DNA of 64,000 nucleotides from Sphingomonas sp. TREG-RG-20F-R18-01 (GTDB lineage Bacteria > Pseudomonadota > Alphaproteobacteria > Sphingomonadales > Sphingomonadaceae). Positions 17,199 to 25,219 of this stretch are shown here, in pieces (the stretch's first letter is position 1; each line of letters begins with the position of its first letter). The notes under the pieces are model-generated. The model was given only the letters and a program-made list of their open reading frames with translations. It did not search any database and was not told the DNA's origin. The DNA lies in assembly GCF_022662475.1 (NCBI RefSeq), contig NZ_JAKNQQ010000001.1, positions 806,001-870,000 on the forward strand, given 5' to 3'. The position numbers and the translations under genes were made by a program.

Positions 17199-19787
17199 AT
17201 GATCGCCCGCCTGCTCCAGCGGCTCGTCGCGCTCGGCGTGCGAACGCCGTTCGCGGTCCTCGGCCTGTGCCTTGCCCTCGTCACGGGGGCGATTCTCTAC
17301 GCCGCGGGGCATTTCGCGATGACGACCGATACCGCGGCGCTGATCTCGCCCACGATCGGCTGGCGGCAGCAGGAGAAAGCGGTCGAACAGGCGTTCCCGC
17401 AGCTCAAGGACGTATTGCTCGTCGTCGTCGACGGCAAGACGCCCGAACTGGCCGAAGCCGCGACCGCCAGGCTCAGCGCCGCGCTCACCGCCGACACGAA
17501 GCATTTCCGCACCGTCCAGCGGCCCGATGGCGGCGCGTATTTCGACCGCGAGGGGCTGTTGTTCGGTTCGGTCGACGACGTGCGGAGCTCGACCAAGGCC
17601 TTGATCGATGCGCAACCGCTCCTCGGCCCGCTCGCGAGCGACCCGTCGTTGCGCGGGATCGCGGGAGCGTTCTCGACGATGCTGACCGGCGTCGAGCGCG
17701 GCGACATCCCGCTCGCGCGGATCGCGCGCCCGATGCGGACGATGGCGGACGCGCTCGATGCCTCGGCGGCAGGGAAGCCCGCCTATTTCTCGTGGCAGGA
17801 CCTGTTCGCGGGCACCGGCCAGACCGCCCCGCCCCGCCGCCGCCTGATCCTCGCGCAGCCACGGCTCGACTATGGCGCGCTCCAACCCGGCGAGGACGCG
17901 GTCGGCGCGATCGTCGCGCAGGCGGCCGGGCTCGGGCTCGATCCGGCGCATGGCGTCACCGTCCGCACCACCGGCGAGGTCCCGCTCGCGGACGAGGAGT
18001 TCGCGACGCTCGAGGAGAATATCGGCTGGGTCGGTGCGGTGATGGCGCTGGCGATGGTAGTGACCCTGTGGTTCGCGGTGCGCTCGGCCAAGATCGTCGC
18101 GGCGATCCTGCTGACGATCGTCGCGGGACTGATCGTCACGACCGCGCTCGGGCTGCTCGCGGTCGGCGCGCTCAACCTCATCTCGGTCGCGTTCATCCCG
18201 TTGTTCGTCGGGCTTGGGGTCGATTTCGGGATCCAGATCGCGGTGCGCTTCAACGCGGAACGGCTGGAGGGTGCGGGCACTGGCCCCGCGCTCGAACGCG
18301 CGGCCAGTGCGCTCGGCGCGCCGCTGGCGTTGGCGGCGGGGGCGGTGTTCCTCGGGTTCGGGGCGTTCCTGCCGACCGACTATGTCGGGATCGCGGAGTT
18401 GGGGATCATCGCGGGGCTCGGCATGCTGGTCGCGCTCGCGGCGAGCGTCACGCTGCTTCCGGCGTTGCTCATGCTGTTCAAGCCCGGAGCACCACGCCGC
18501 GAGGTCGGGTTCGCCGAGGCAGCACCGCTCGACCGCTGGTTGCACGCGCATCGCAAGACGGTGCTGTGGGCGTTCGCGCTCTCGATGGCGGGGAGCATCG
18601 CGCTCCTGCCGTTCGTCCAGTTCGACTTCAACCCGCTGCATCTGCGTGCCAAGGACGGCCCGGCGATGCGCGCGCTGGCGGACCTGATGCGCGACCCTCT
18701 GCGCACCCCCAATACGATCAACGTGCTCGCCCCCAATGCGCAGGTGGCCAAGGCGCTCGCCGCAAAGCTGTCCGCGCTGCCCGAGGTCGCCGAGGCGGTG
18801 TCGATCGACGGTTACGTCCCGCAGGATCAGGATGCGAAACTCGCGCTGGTGCAGGATGCATCCTTGTTGCTGGATGCGACGATCAATCCGTTCGACCTCG
18901 CGTCCGCGCCGGGCGATGCCGACAACGCCGCCGCCTTGCGCAAGACCGCGAGCGATCTCCGCACCGCCGCTGCCGCGCATCCGGGCGCCGCCGCTGCCGA
19001 TGCGACCCGACTCGCGACCGCGTTCGAGCGGCTTGCGGCGGGTGCGCCCCGGCTCCGCGTCGCCGCGACGGCGCTGCTCGTCCCGCCGCTCGGGACGATG
19101 CTCGACCAGATCCGCGCGGCGCTCCAGGCGGAGCCGGTAACGCGCGAGACGCTCCCACCCGAGATCGCGGGCAATTGGGTGGCGAAGGATGGGCGCGCGC
19201 TGGTGCAGGTCTTCCCCAAGGGCGACAGCAACGACAATGCCGTGCTCCGCCGCTTCACCGCCGCGGTCCGCACGGTCGCGCCGACCGCGAGCGGCCTGCC
19301 CGTCGCGACGCAGGAGGCCGCCCGGACGGTCGCCTGGGCATTCGTCGAGGCGGGGATCCTTGCGCTCGCGCTGGTCAGCGTGTTGCTCTTCGTGGTGCTG
19401 CGCGACGTTCGCGAGGTCGCGTTCACGCTCGCGCCCGTGGTGCTGTCGGGGTTCCTGACGCTCGGGAGTTGCGTATTGATCGGGCAGCCGATCAATTTTG
19501 CCAACATCATCGCCTTCCCGCTGCTGTTCGGGGTGGGCGTCGCATTCCACATCTACTTCGTGATGGCGTGGCGCGGCGGCGCGACCGACCTGCTCCAGTC
19601 GAGCCTTGCACGCGCTGTGCTGTTCAGCGCGCTCGCGACCGGGAGTGCGTTCGGGAGCCTGTGGCTGTCGCATCATCCGGGGACCGCGAGCATGGGGAAG
19701 ATCCTGATGATCTCGCTCGCGTGGACCTTGGTGTGCGCGCTGATCTTCGAGCCGGCGTTGCTGGGGCCGCCGCGCAAGAAGGCGTGA
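17199..19787 (+). CDS. hpnN: HpnN hopanoid transporter, RND superfamily
   Basis: The 862-residue protein has the RND/MMPL layout: a membrane helix at about residues 13-36, a large periplasmic loop, a five-helix bundle (about 275-430), then a second copy of loop plus helices (about 700-855). Phrases such as 'FIPLFVGLGVDFGIQIAVRF' (split) and 'FPLLFGVGVAFHIYF' mark the sterol-sensing-like core. In Rhodopseudomonas palustris HpnN moves hopanoids to the outer membrane. Length is typical. It lies upstream of mlaA-like and hpnM genes on the opposite strand and near hpnH, which supports the assignment. Confidence 0.93.
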   Translation: MIARLLQRLVALGVRTPFAVLGLCLALVTGAILYAAGHFAMTTDTAALISPTIGWRQQEKAVEQAFPQLKDVLLVVVDGKTPELAEAATARLSAALTADTKHFRTVQRPDGGAYFDREGLLFGSVDDVRSSTKALIDAQPLLGPLASDPSLRGIAGAFSTMLTGVERGDIPLARIARPMRTMADALDASAAGKPAYFSWQDLFAGTGQTAPPRRRLILAQPRLDYGALQPGEDAVGAIVAQAAGLGLDPAHGVTVRTTGEVPLADEEFATLEENIGWVGAVMALAMVVTLWFAVRSAKIVAAILLTIVAGLIVTTALGLLAVGALNLISVAFIPLFVGLGVDFGIQIAVRFNAERLEGAGTGPALERAASALGAPLALAAGAVFLGFGAFLPTDYVGIAELGIIAGLGMLVALAASVTLLPALLMLFKPGAPRREVGFAEAAPLDRWLHAHRKTVLWAFALSMAGSIALLPFVQFDFNPLHLRAKDGPAMRALADLMRDPLRTPNTINVLAPNAQVAKALAAKLSALPEVAEAVSIDGYVPQDQDAKLALVQDASLLLDATINPFDLASAPGDADNAAALRKTASDLRTAAAAHPGAAAADATRLATAFERLAAGAPRLRVAATALLVPPLGTMLDQIRAALQAEPVTRETLPPEIAGNWVAKDGRALVQVFPKGDSNDNAVLRRFTAAVRTVAPTASGLPVATQEAARTVAWAFVEAGILALALVSVLLFVVLRDVREVAFTLAPVVLSGFLTLGSCVLIGQPINFANIIAFPLLFGVGVAFHIYFVMAWRGGATDLLQSSLARAVLFSALATGSAFGSLWLSHHPGTASMGKILMISLAWTLVCALIFEPALLGPPRKKA

Positions 19788-19830
19788 AGGCTCAGCGACG
19801 CGGAGCCCGGGCGTTCATCGCGCCACGGTC

Positions 19831-19921
19831 GTCATTTCCGCGAAGGTAGGAATCCATTCCCTATGTCGCTCGGTAACAGGCACGGTCTGCCAGTATGGAT
19901 CCCCGCCTCCGCGGGGATGAC
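19831..19921. repeat. Palindromic repeat element, family F3, copy 1
   Basis: Two inverted arms of about 27 bases (19831-19857 and 19895-19921) contain GTCATTTCCGCGAAGG and its near-complement CCTCCGCGGGGATGAC. A spacer of 37 bases separates them. It lies between the convergent ends of hpnN and the mlaA-like gene. A second member is at 52285-52374. This is the common 'GTCATTCCCGCGAAGGCGGG' REP-like family of Proteobacteria. Confidence 0.8.
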
Positions 19922-19978
19922 GGAAAAGGGCGGAAGACGTTGCCGGTTCCAGACGGGCAATTTCAACCATAAGTCCGC

Positions 19979-21049
19979 TTACCGGGATGGAGCGACCGGT
20001 GCCGGTGTCGCCGCCGGGTCCTGCAACGGATCGGCCAGCGGATCCGCCGCCCGCGGAGTCGCGGGCGCAGGCGTCGGCGGTTCGGCAACCCGCGCGGGCG
20101 CCGCCGGATCGGCCAAAGGATCCGCCAACGGATCGGTCGCCGCCGCCCCGGGCGTCGGCACCGCTACCGGTGCCCCACCCGCCGGATCGGCCAACGGGTC
20201 CGCCAGCGGATCCGACAGCGTACCCGCCGCCGCGCCCTGTCTGCCATGCGTCTCCGCGATCCGCCCCGCCCGGTCCTGCAGATAGGACGAGCGCAGCGTC
20301 GCGTACGGATCGACCGCACCCGCGACCAGCGCGTTCAACTCGCCATCCGCCTCGACCCGCAGATCCAGCCCGGTCAGCACGCCTTCCGAAATACGATATT
20401 CCGCGCGGTCGAACGGCGTGCCGATCGTGAACGCGAGCGTCTGGCTCTCCGCGATCCCGGCACCCAGGTCGCGGAAGTCGCTCGGCCCGAAGAACGGCAG
20501 GAAGATGTACGGCCCCGGTCCGACGCCATAATGGCCGAGCGTGTCGCCGAAGCTGTTGTCGCGGTGCGGAAGCCGGAAATCCTGCGTCTTGGCGACGTCG
20601 AGCAGACCGCCAAGGCCCACCGTCGTGTTCACCACGAACCGTCCGAGAGTCTTCACCGCGCGCTTTGGCTTGAGTTGCAGCACGTCGTTGGCAAAGACCA
20701 GCGGCTCGCCGACGTTGGAGAAGAAGTGCCGGATGCCCTCGCGCGCGACCTTGGGGACGACCGTCTTGTAGAGCATCGCGACCGGGCGGAACAGGATCCG
20801 GTCGAACAGCTGGTTCACGGAGAACATCCGGCGGTTGAACCCCTCGAGCGGATCGCCCTTGGTGCGGTGATGCCGCGCGCGTCCCGTGTCCGGGGCCTGC
20901 GCCGCCCCCGCGCGCACCGCGGTTGCCGCCCCGGGGCGCGGTGCCGACGTGTCCGCAGCCGCCTGGACCGGCATTCCCTGTGCCGCGAGCGGTGTCGCGA
21001 TCAGCGCCGCCGCGACCGCAAGCACGCTGCATTCCCCCCGGAGTCCCAC
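19979..21049 (-). CDS. MlaA/VacJ family outer-membrane lipid transport protein
   Basis: The 356-residue protein has an N-terminal export signal and a MlaA domain at about residues 60-262, with 'DPLEGFNRRMFSVNQ', 'RHFFSNVGEPLVFANDVLQ' and 'FLPFFGPSDFRDL'. MlaA removes phospholipids from the outer leaflet together with the Mla system. Two oddities are visible. No lipobox cysteine follows the signal, although family members are usually lipoproteins. The last 85 residues are low-complexity, with repeated 'DPLADPLADP' blocks. The GTG start at 21049 is five bases after the hpnM stop; a second GTG eight codons later is possible. It pairs with hpnM, as MlaA pairs with MlaC. Confidence 0.88.
   Translation of the reverse strand: MGLRGECSVLAVAAALIATPLAAQGMPVQAAADTSAPRPGAATAVRAGAAQAPDTGRARHHRTKGDPLEGFNRRMFSVNQLFDRILFRPVAMLYKTVVPKVAREGIRHFFSNVGEPLVFANDVLQLKPKRAVKTLGRFVVNTTVGLGGLLDVAKTQDFRLPHRDNSFGDTLGHYGVGPGPYIFLPFFGPSDFRDLGAGIAESQTLAFTIGTPFDRAEYRISEGVLTGLDLRVEADGELNALVAGAVDPYATLRSSYLQDRAGRIAETHGRQGAAAGTLSDPLADPLADPAGGAPVAVPTPGAAATDPLADPLADPAAPARVAEPPTPAPATPRAADPLADPLQDPAATPAPVAPSR
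20021..20220 (-). repeat. Coding tandem repeats for Asp-Pro-Leu-Ala blocks in the MlaA-like tail
   Basis: Repeats around GGATCGGCCAACGGATCC occur several times on the plus strand and encode 'DPLADPLADP' modules on the minus strand. At least four double modules are present, separated by Ala/Pro/Val-rich linkers. The repeat is in frame and lies outside the lipid-transport domain. Confidence 0.75.
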
Positions 21050-21054
21050 GATGC

Positions 21055-21660
21055 TTAGCGACCGCTCTTGGTGGCGAGAACGTCGAGATGCGCGATCAGC
21101 GCCTTGGCGCCACCCTTGGCGAACACGCTAGCGAAATCAGCGCGGCGGGTCGCGAGTTGGCTGATCGCGTTACGATAATAAACGTCGATCACGCGCCACT
21201 TGCCGCCGCTCTGGCGCAGGCGATAGGCGATCGGCACGGCATCGTCCTTGGGCGCCGACAGCGTCGTGCGCACCAGCTTGTCCGCACCGCGCGTCTCGAT
21301 CCGCGGGTCGATCGTGATCGTATGGCCGGACCAGCTGCTGAAGTTGGTGGCATATTGCGACACCGTCATCCGCCGCATCGCCGAGACGAGCGCGGTCTGG
21401 TCGGCGGGCGCGACCTTGACCCAGTCCGGCCCGACCGACAGCCGGGTGATCAGCGGGATGTCGAACGTCTGGTCGACCACCGGGCCGATCTTGCTCGCGC
21501 GCCCCTGCAGACCGAGGCTGCTGCCGCCCTTCATGATCGCGAGCAGGCCGTCGTCGAGCGTCTGCACCTGTGCGCGCGCCGGATCTGCGGTCTGCGCCAG
21601 CGCTGGGGCGGCGACCGAACACAGCACGCCGGCCACGACGGAACGGATAGCAAAAGTCAT
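21055..21660 (-). CDS. hpnM: HpnM / MlaC-type phospholipid-binding ABC transport protein
   Basis: The 201-residue protein has a signal peptide cleaved near 'APALAQ' (about residue 22) and then a MlaC/Ttg2D fold, with 'TFDIPLITRLSVGPDW' and 'YRLRQSGGKWRVIDVYYRNAI' (split). MlaC-type proteins carry lipids across the periplasm; the hopanoid-linked member is called HpnM. A strong AAGGAG ribosome binding site fixes the ATG at 21660. It is followed after five bases by the mlaA-like gene and faces ispH-hpnH, which supports the hopanoid link. Confidence 0.88.
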   Translation of the reverse strand: MTFAIRSVVAGVLCSVAAPALAQTADPARAQVQTLDDGLLAIMKGGSSLGLQGRASKIGPVVDQTFDIPLITRLSVGPDWVKVAPADQTALVSAMRRMTVSQYATNFSSWSGHTITIDPRIETRGADKLVRTTLSAPKDDAVPIAYRLRQSGGKWRVIDVYYRNAISQLATRRADFASVFAKGGAKALIAHLDVLATKSGR

Positions 21661-21821
21661 GCAAGAACTCCTTGGGGAGACGGAACGACCGCACCCCGCT
21701 GTGGGCCGCGCGGTATCATTCCATGTGCGCTAGCACAAACCGCTGTAGCCCCGATGAACGACCAGAATCGGCCACGGATCCGGCGCGAAACTGGCCGCGG
21801 ATGCCAACATGGTGATAAATG

Positions 21822-21862
21822 AAGGAGATTTCATGCTTTCGCATATGTTGCAGCGCGACTAG
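21822..21862 (+). other. Possible nine-codon leader reading frame upstream of ispH
   Basis: AAGGAG at 21822-21826 stands seven bases before an ATG at 21833, which opens a nine-residue frame (MLSHMLQRD) ending in TAG at 21860-21862. It is 93 bases before the ispH start. The ribosome binding site is stronger than that of ispH itself. Translation and any regulatory role are unproven. Confidence 0.3.
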
Positions 21863-21955
21863 AATATCTATCTGGGGCGTGCGTGACGAACCAGCCCGGT
21901 CCTTCTATGGCGGGCATCCGGTTTCAGCACGAGAGCGGACGGAAAGGTTTTTTGC

Positions 21956-22915
21956 TTGCAAGTGATTCTCGCCAACCCGCGCGGGTTCTGCGCCGGCGTT
22001 GTTCGCGCGATCGAGATCGTCGAACGGGCGCTCGATCGTTATGGTGCCCCGGTCTATGTCCGGCACGAGATCGTCCATAACCGCCACGTCGTCGACACGC
22101 TGCGTGGCAAGGGCGCGGTGTTCGTCGAGGATCTGGACGAAGTGCCCGAGGGCGCGATGACGGTCTTCAGCGCGCACGGCGTCGCCCGCACGGTCGAGGA
22201 AGAGGCCAAGCGCCGCAACCTGCCCGTATTCGACGCGACCTGCCCGCTCGTCACGAAGGTCCATCTGCAGGGCCGCCGCTATGCCAAGGCCGGACGGACG
22301 CTCGTGATGATCGGGCATGAAGGCCATGCCGAGGTGATCGGCACGCGCGGACAGGTCGACGTCCACGTCCACCTCGTCTCGACCGAGGAAGACGTCGCCG
22401 CGCTCGACCTGCCGCTCGATACGCCGCTCGCGTACATCACGCAGACCACGCTCAGCGTCGACGATACGCGTGGCGTGATCGCGGCGCTCGGCAACCGCTT
22501 CAGCGACCTGATCGGCCCGGACGTTTCCGAAATCTGCTACGCGACGCAGAACCGCCAGAGCGCGGTGCGCGACCTGTGCAAGGTCGCGGACCTGATCCTC
22601 GTCGTGGGGTCCGAAAACAGTTCCAACTCGAGTCGCCTGCGCGATCTCGGCGCGGACGAGGGGCTGCCGAGCTATCTCGTCGCGGATGGCAGCGCGATCG
22701 ATCCTGCCTGGTTCGAGGGGATCGAACGCGTCGGCCTGACCGCGGGTGCCTCCGCCCCCGACGAGCTGGTCGACAGCGTGATCGCCGCGTTGCGCAAGCT
22801 CGGCCCGGTCGAGGTCAGCCAGCTCGCCGGCGTCGACGAATCGATCCAGTTCGGCCTGCCGCGCGAGTTGCGCGACGTGCCTACCCCTACCCAAGCCGCT
22901 GTAATAAGCGCATAG
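21956..22915 (+). CDS. ispH: 4-hydroxy-3-methylbut-2-enyl diphosphate reductase IspH
   Basis: The 319-residue enzyme performs the last step of the MEP pathway, turning HMBPP into IPP and DMAPP with a 4Fe-4S cluster. The three cluster cysteines are visible in 'NPRGFCAGV' (near residue 13), '[11 protein letters not shown]' and '[10 protein letters not shown]'. Other family phrases include '[14 protein letters not shown]' and '[11 protein letters not shown]'. The start is unusual: TTG at 21956, six bases after GGAAAGG, with an in-frame GTG two codons later as the alternative. It is followed after eight bases by hpnH, so isoprenoid supply and hopanoid tailoring are cotranscribed. Confidence 0.95.
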   Translation: MQVILANPRGFCAGVVRAIEIVERALDRYGAPVYVRHEIVHNRHVVDTLRGKGAVFVEDLDEVPEGAMTVFSAHGVARTVEEEAKRRNLPVFDATCPLVTKVHLQGRRYAKAGRTLVMIGHEGHAEVIGTRGQVDVHVHLVSTEEDVAALDLPLDTPLAYITQTTLSVDDTRGVIAALGNRFSDLIGPDVSEICYATQNRQSAVRDLCKVADLILVVGSENSSNSSRLRDLGADEGLPSYLVADGSAIDPAWFEGIERVGLTAGASAPDELVDSVIAALRKLGPVEVSQLAGVDESIQFGLPRELRDVPTPTQAAVISA

Positions 22916-22923
22916 GAGCCGAC

Positions 22924-24069
22924 ATGAGCCTCCCCATCGCCCCGCTGGCGCGCATCGGCGCCTATACCCTCAAGAACCACATCAAGGGCGGCAAATACCC
23001 GCTCGTGCTGATGCTCGAGCCGCTGCTGCGCTGCAATCTGGCGTGCCCCGGTTGCGGCAAGATCGACTATCCCGACGCGATCCTCAACCAGCGCCTGTCG
23101 TTCGACCAGTGCATGGACGCGATCGACGAATGCGGCGCGCCTGCGGTCTCGATCGCGGGTGGCGAGCCTTTGCTCCACCGCGACATGCCCAGGATCGTCG
23201 AAGGCTATATCGCCAAGAAGAAGTTCGTCATCCTGTGCACCAACGCGCTGCTGATGAAGAAGAAGATCGACGACTATAAGCCGTCGTCCTACTTCACCTG
23301 GTCGATCCATCTCGATGGCGACAAGGGCATGCACGACCATGCGGTCGATCAGGCGGGCACCTATGAGGTCGCGATCGAGGCGATCGAGATGGCCAAGGCC
23401 AAGGGCTTCCGCGTCCAGGTCAATTGCACCGTGTTCGACGGGGCGGATTCGACCCGCCTCGCCGGCTTCTTCGACGAGATGCAGAAGCGCGGCGTCGAGA
23501 TCACCATCTCGCCGGGCTATTCGTACGAGCGCGCCGCCGACCAGGAGCATTTCCTGACGCGCGAGCGCACCAAGAACTTCTTCCGCGACGTGTTCCGCAA
23601 GGGCGATGGCGGCAAGGCGTGGACCTTCACCAACTCGCCGCTGTTCCTCGATTTCCTCGCGGGCAACCAGACCTATGAGTGCACCCCCTGGTCGATGCCG
23701 CTGCGCACCGTCTTCGGCTGGCAGAAGCCGTGCTACCTCGTCGGCGAAGGCTATGTCGACACGTTCGCCGAACTGATGGAAGGCACCGACTGGGACCAAT
23801 ATGGCGTCGGCAAGTACGAGAAGTGCTCGAACTGCATGGTCCATTGCGGGTTCGAGGGTACGGCCGCCAGCGACTCGATCCGCCATCCGCTCAAGATGTT
23901 CACGATCGGGCGGAAGGGCGTGCGCACAGAAGGGCCGATGGCGCCCGACATCGACCTGAGCCACGCGCGCAAGTCGACCGACGTCCACTCGCTCCATGTC
24001 GAGCGTGAGCTCGCCAAGATCAAGGCGGCGGATCCCGAGGGCTTCAAGCGCACCCAGCGCGCCGCCTGA
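22924..24069 (+). CDS. hpnH: Adenosyl-hopene transferase HpnH (radical SAM)
   Basis: The 381-residue radical SAM enzyme joins the 5'-deoxyadenosyl group to diploptene to make adenosylhopene-type intermediates. The cluster motif C37-x3-C41-x2-C44 ('CNLACPGC') is seen, with 'SIAGGEPLLHRDM' as the SAM-binding GGE region and a C-terminal SPASM-like 'CSNCMVHCGFEGTA'. Start ATG at 22924 is eight bases after ispH. Length and motifs match HpnH well. It works before HpnG, which lies in the opposing operon. Confidence 0.95.
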   Translation: MSLPIAPLARIGAYTLKNHIKGGKYPLVLMLEPLLRCNLACPGCGKIDYPDAILNQRLSFDQCMDAIDECGAPAVSIAGGEPLLHRDMPRIVEGYIAKKKFVILCTNALLMKKKIDDYKPSSYFTWSIHLDGDKGMHDHAVDQAGTYEVAIEAIEMAKAKGFRVQVNCTVFDGADSTRLAGFFDEMQKRGVEITISPGYSYERAADQEHFLTRERTKNFFRDVFRKGDGGKAWTFTNSPLFLDFLAGNQTYECTPWSMPLRTVFGWQKPCYLVGEGYVDTFAELMEGTDWDQYGVGKYEKCSNCMVHCGFEGTAASDSIRHPLKMFTIGRKGVRTEGPMAPDIDLSHARKSTDVHSLHVERELAKIKAADPEGFKRTQRAA

Positions 24070-24122
24070 GGGAACGCGCGCCGCCCGATGGAGCGATCCG
24101 CGGGCGGCGGCGTTGGGCCGTG

Positions 24123-24440
24123 ATGCCACACGCCAGCGACATCGTATATTGCGACGGGCCGGACAGCCCGCACGCCTTCGACATCATCCCGCTCCAGCAG
24201 CGCAACGGCATGCTCGATGCGCATTGTCCGATCTGCCACGGCTACGGCCAGTGGAATACCGAGATCGATCTCGTCAGCTTCCGCTGCAAGCGCGCGATCT
24301 GCGATCATTGCCACGGTGCGGGCTGGGTCGAGACCGGGAACGACCCGATCGAGGTGCCCGACATCGTGCTGGCCCCCGAGGGCTATCCCAAATGGATCAT
24401 GCGGCTTGTCCCGCGCGAGGAAGCGGGACCGCAGCGGTAG
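24123..24440 (+). CDS. Small zinc-ribbon protein (DnaJ-type CxxCxGxG motifs)
   Basis: This 105-residue soluble protein contains two cysteine pairs, 'CPICHGYG' and 'CDHCHGAG', similar to the zinc-binding repeats of DnaJ. A cysteine in 'SFRCKRAIC' also lies between them. A GTG one codon earlier (24120) is an alternative start. It follows hpnH by 53 bases and ends eight bases before the end of hpnG on the other strand. No family name is recognised. A metal-binding or protein-interaction role is suggested only by the motifs. Confidence 0.7.
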   Translation: MPHASDIVYCDGPDSPHAFDIIPLQQRNGMLDAHCPICHGYGQWNTEIDLVSFRCKRAICDHCHGAGWVETGNDPIEVPDIVLAPEGYPKWIMRLVPREEAGPQR

Positions 24441-24448
24441 GAAGGGAT

Positions 24449-25219
24449 TTACGTGGGCATTTGCGCAACGAACTGCGCAAACCCCTTCGCCTCCATCAGA
24501 TCAAACGTCCGGCCGAGCGCCTTGAATGCCGCCCCTGCATCCCGCCCGGTGCGGATCAGCGCGGGCAGCTGCGCGGGGTTGCGCGCAAGCGATGCGAGAA
24601 TCGACCCGAGCGCCACGCCGCCGTCGGGTTTCATCCCCACCAGCGCGGCGGGGGGAAGCGCTTGGTCGGCGCTGTCGGAAATGGTGCGGATGATGGCGAA
24701 CGGAAGATCGTGTCGCGCGGCGACGCGGGCGGCGATGTGGGATTCCATGTCGACTGCGATTGCACCGGTATTGGCGTAGAGCGCAGCTTTTTCGGCGACG
24801 GAGGCGATGATGGTGTCCGCGCCGACTACGGTGCCGAAATGAGCGTCGGGCAAGCTCTGAAGGAGCCACTCAACCAACGCCCCCCCCACTCCGCTTCCCC
24901 GGCGGAGGCCGGGGCCCAGTCGCGAAGGTGGTTGTAAATGAACGCCACGCGAGATGCTCTTCTGTTCCTCGACTGGGCCCCGGCCTTCGCCGGGGAAGAA
25001 GGTAGGGTGAAGCACCCCCACCACCACATCCCCCGCGCACAACGCCGGATCGAGCGCCCCCGCCACCCCGCACGACAACACCAGCGAAGCACCTCCAACC
25101 GCCGCCTCGAGCTCGCGCTCCAGCCGCGCAGAATCCCCGCCGCCCGCCACGACCACGAACCCCGGCCGCGCGAGGATCGCCGCCTCGCGCACCAGCCCGC
25201 AGGCGACGAGCACGCTCAC
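24449..25219 (-). CDS. hpnG: Hopanoid-associated phosphorylase HpnG, with in-frame repeat insertion
   Basis: The 256-residue protein is a nucleoside-phosphorylase-like enzyme that releases adenine from adenosylhopane, giving ribosylhopane. It shows 'GGGDSARLERELEAA' and the family 'DMESH' motif with 'FAIIRTISDSADQALP'. Start is GTG at 25219, overlapping the shc stop (GTGA). Between 'VVVGVLHP' and 'ALVEWLLQSL' (about residues 72-112) lies a stretch rich in Gly/Arg/Pro encoded by palindromic element F2. It is absent from what I recall of HpnG and replaces a surface segment, yet the frame stays open. Activity of the enlarged protein is untested. Confidence 0.9.
   Translation of the reverse strand: MSVLVACGLVREAAILARPGFVVVAGGGDSARLERELEAAVGGASLVLSCGVAGALDPALCAGDVVVGVLHPTFFPGEGRGPVEEQKSISRGVHLQPPSRLGPGLRRGSGVGGALVEWLLQSLPDAHFGTVVGADTIIASVAEKAALYANTGAIAVDMESHIAARVAARHDLPFAIIRTISDSADQALPPAALVGMKPDGGVALGSILASLARNPAQLPALIRTGRDAGAAFKALGRTFDLMEAKGFAQFVAQMPT
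24895..24997. repeat. Palindromic repeat element, family F2, copy 1 (inside hpnG)
   Basis: Inverted arms at 24895-24922 and 24970-24997 match at 27 of 28 positions (core CCCCGGCGAAGGCCGGGGCC) around a 47-base loop. The element lies entirely within the hpnG reading frame and does not interrupt it. A second, intergenic copy is at 42969-43070. Confidence 0.9.

Noticed and set aside
16956..19676. A frame of about 900 codons on the minus strand opposite hpnN
   Set aside because: It is rich in Arg, Asp and His with no recognisable domain, and lies exactly antisense to hpnN, whose product is a clear RND transporter. High GC third positions keep such frames open.
20021..20220. CRISPR-like or minisatellite array
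   Set aside because: The repeats are irregular and encode in-frame Asp-Pro-Leu-Ala modules of the MlaA-like protein.
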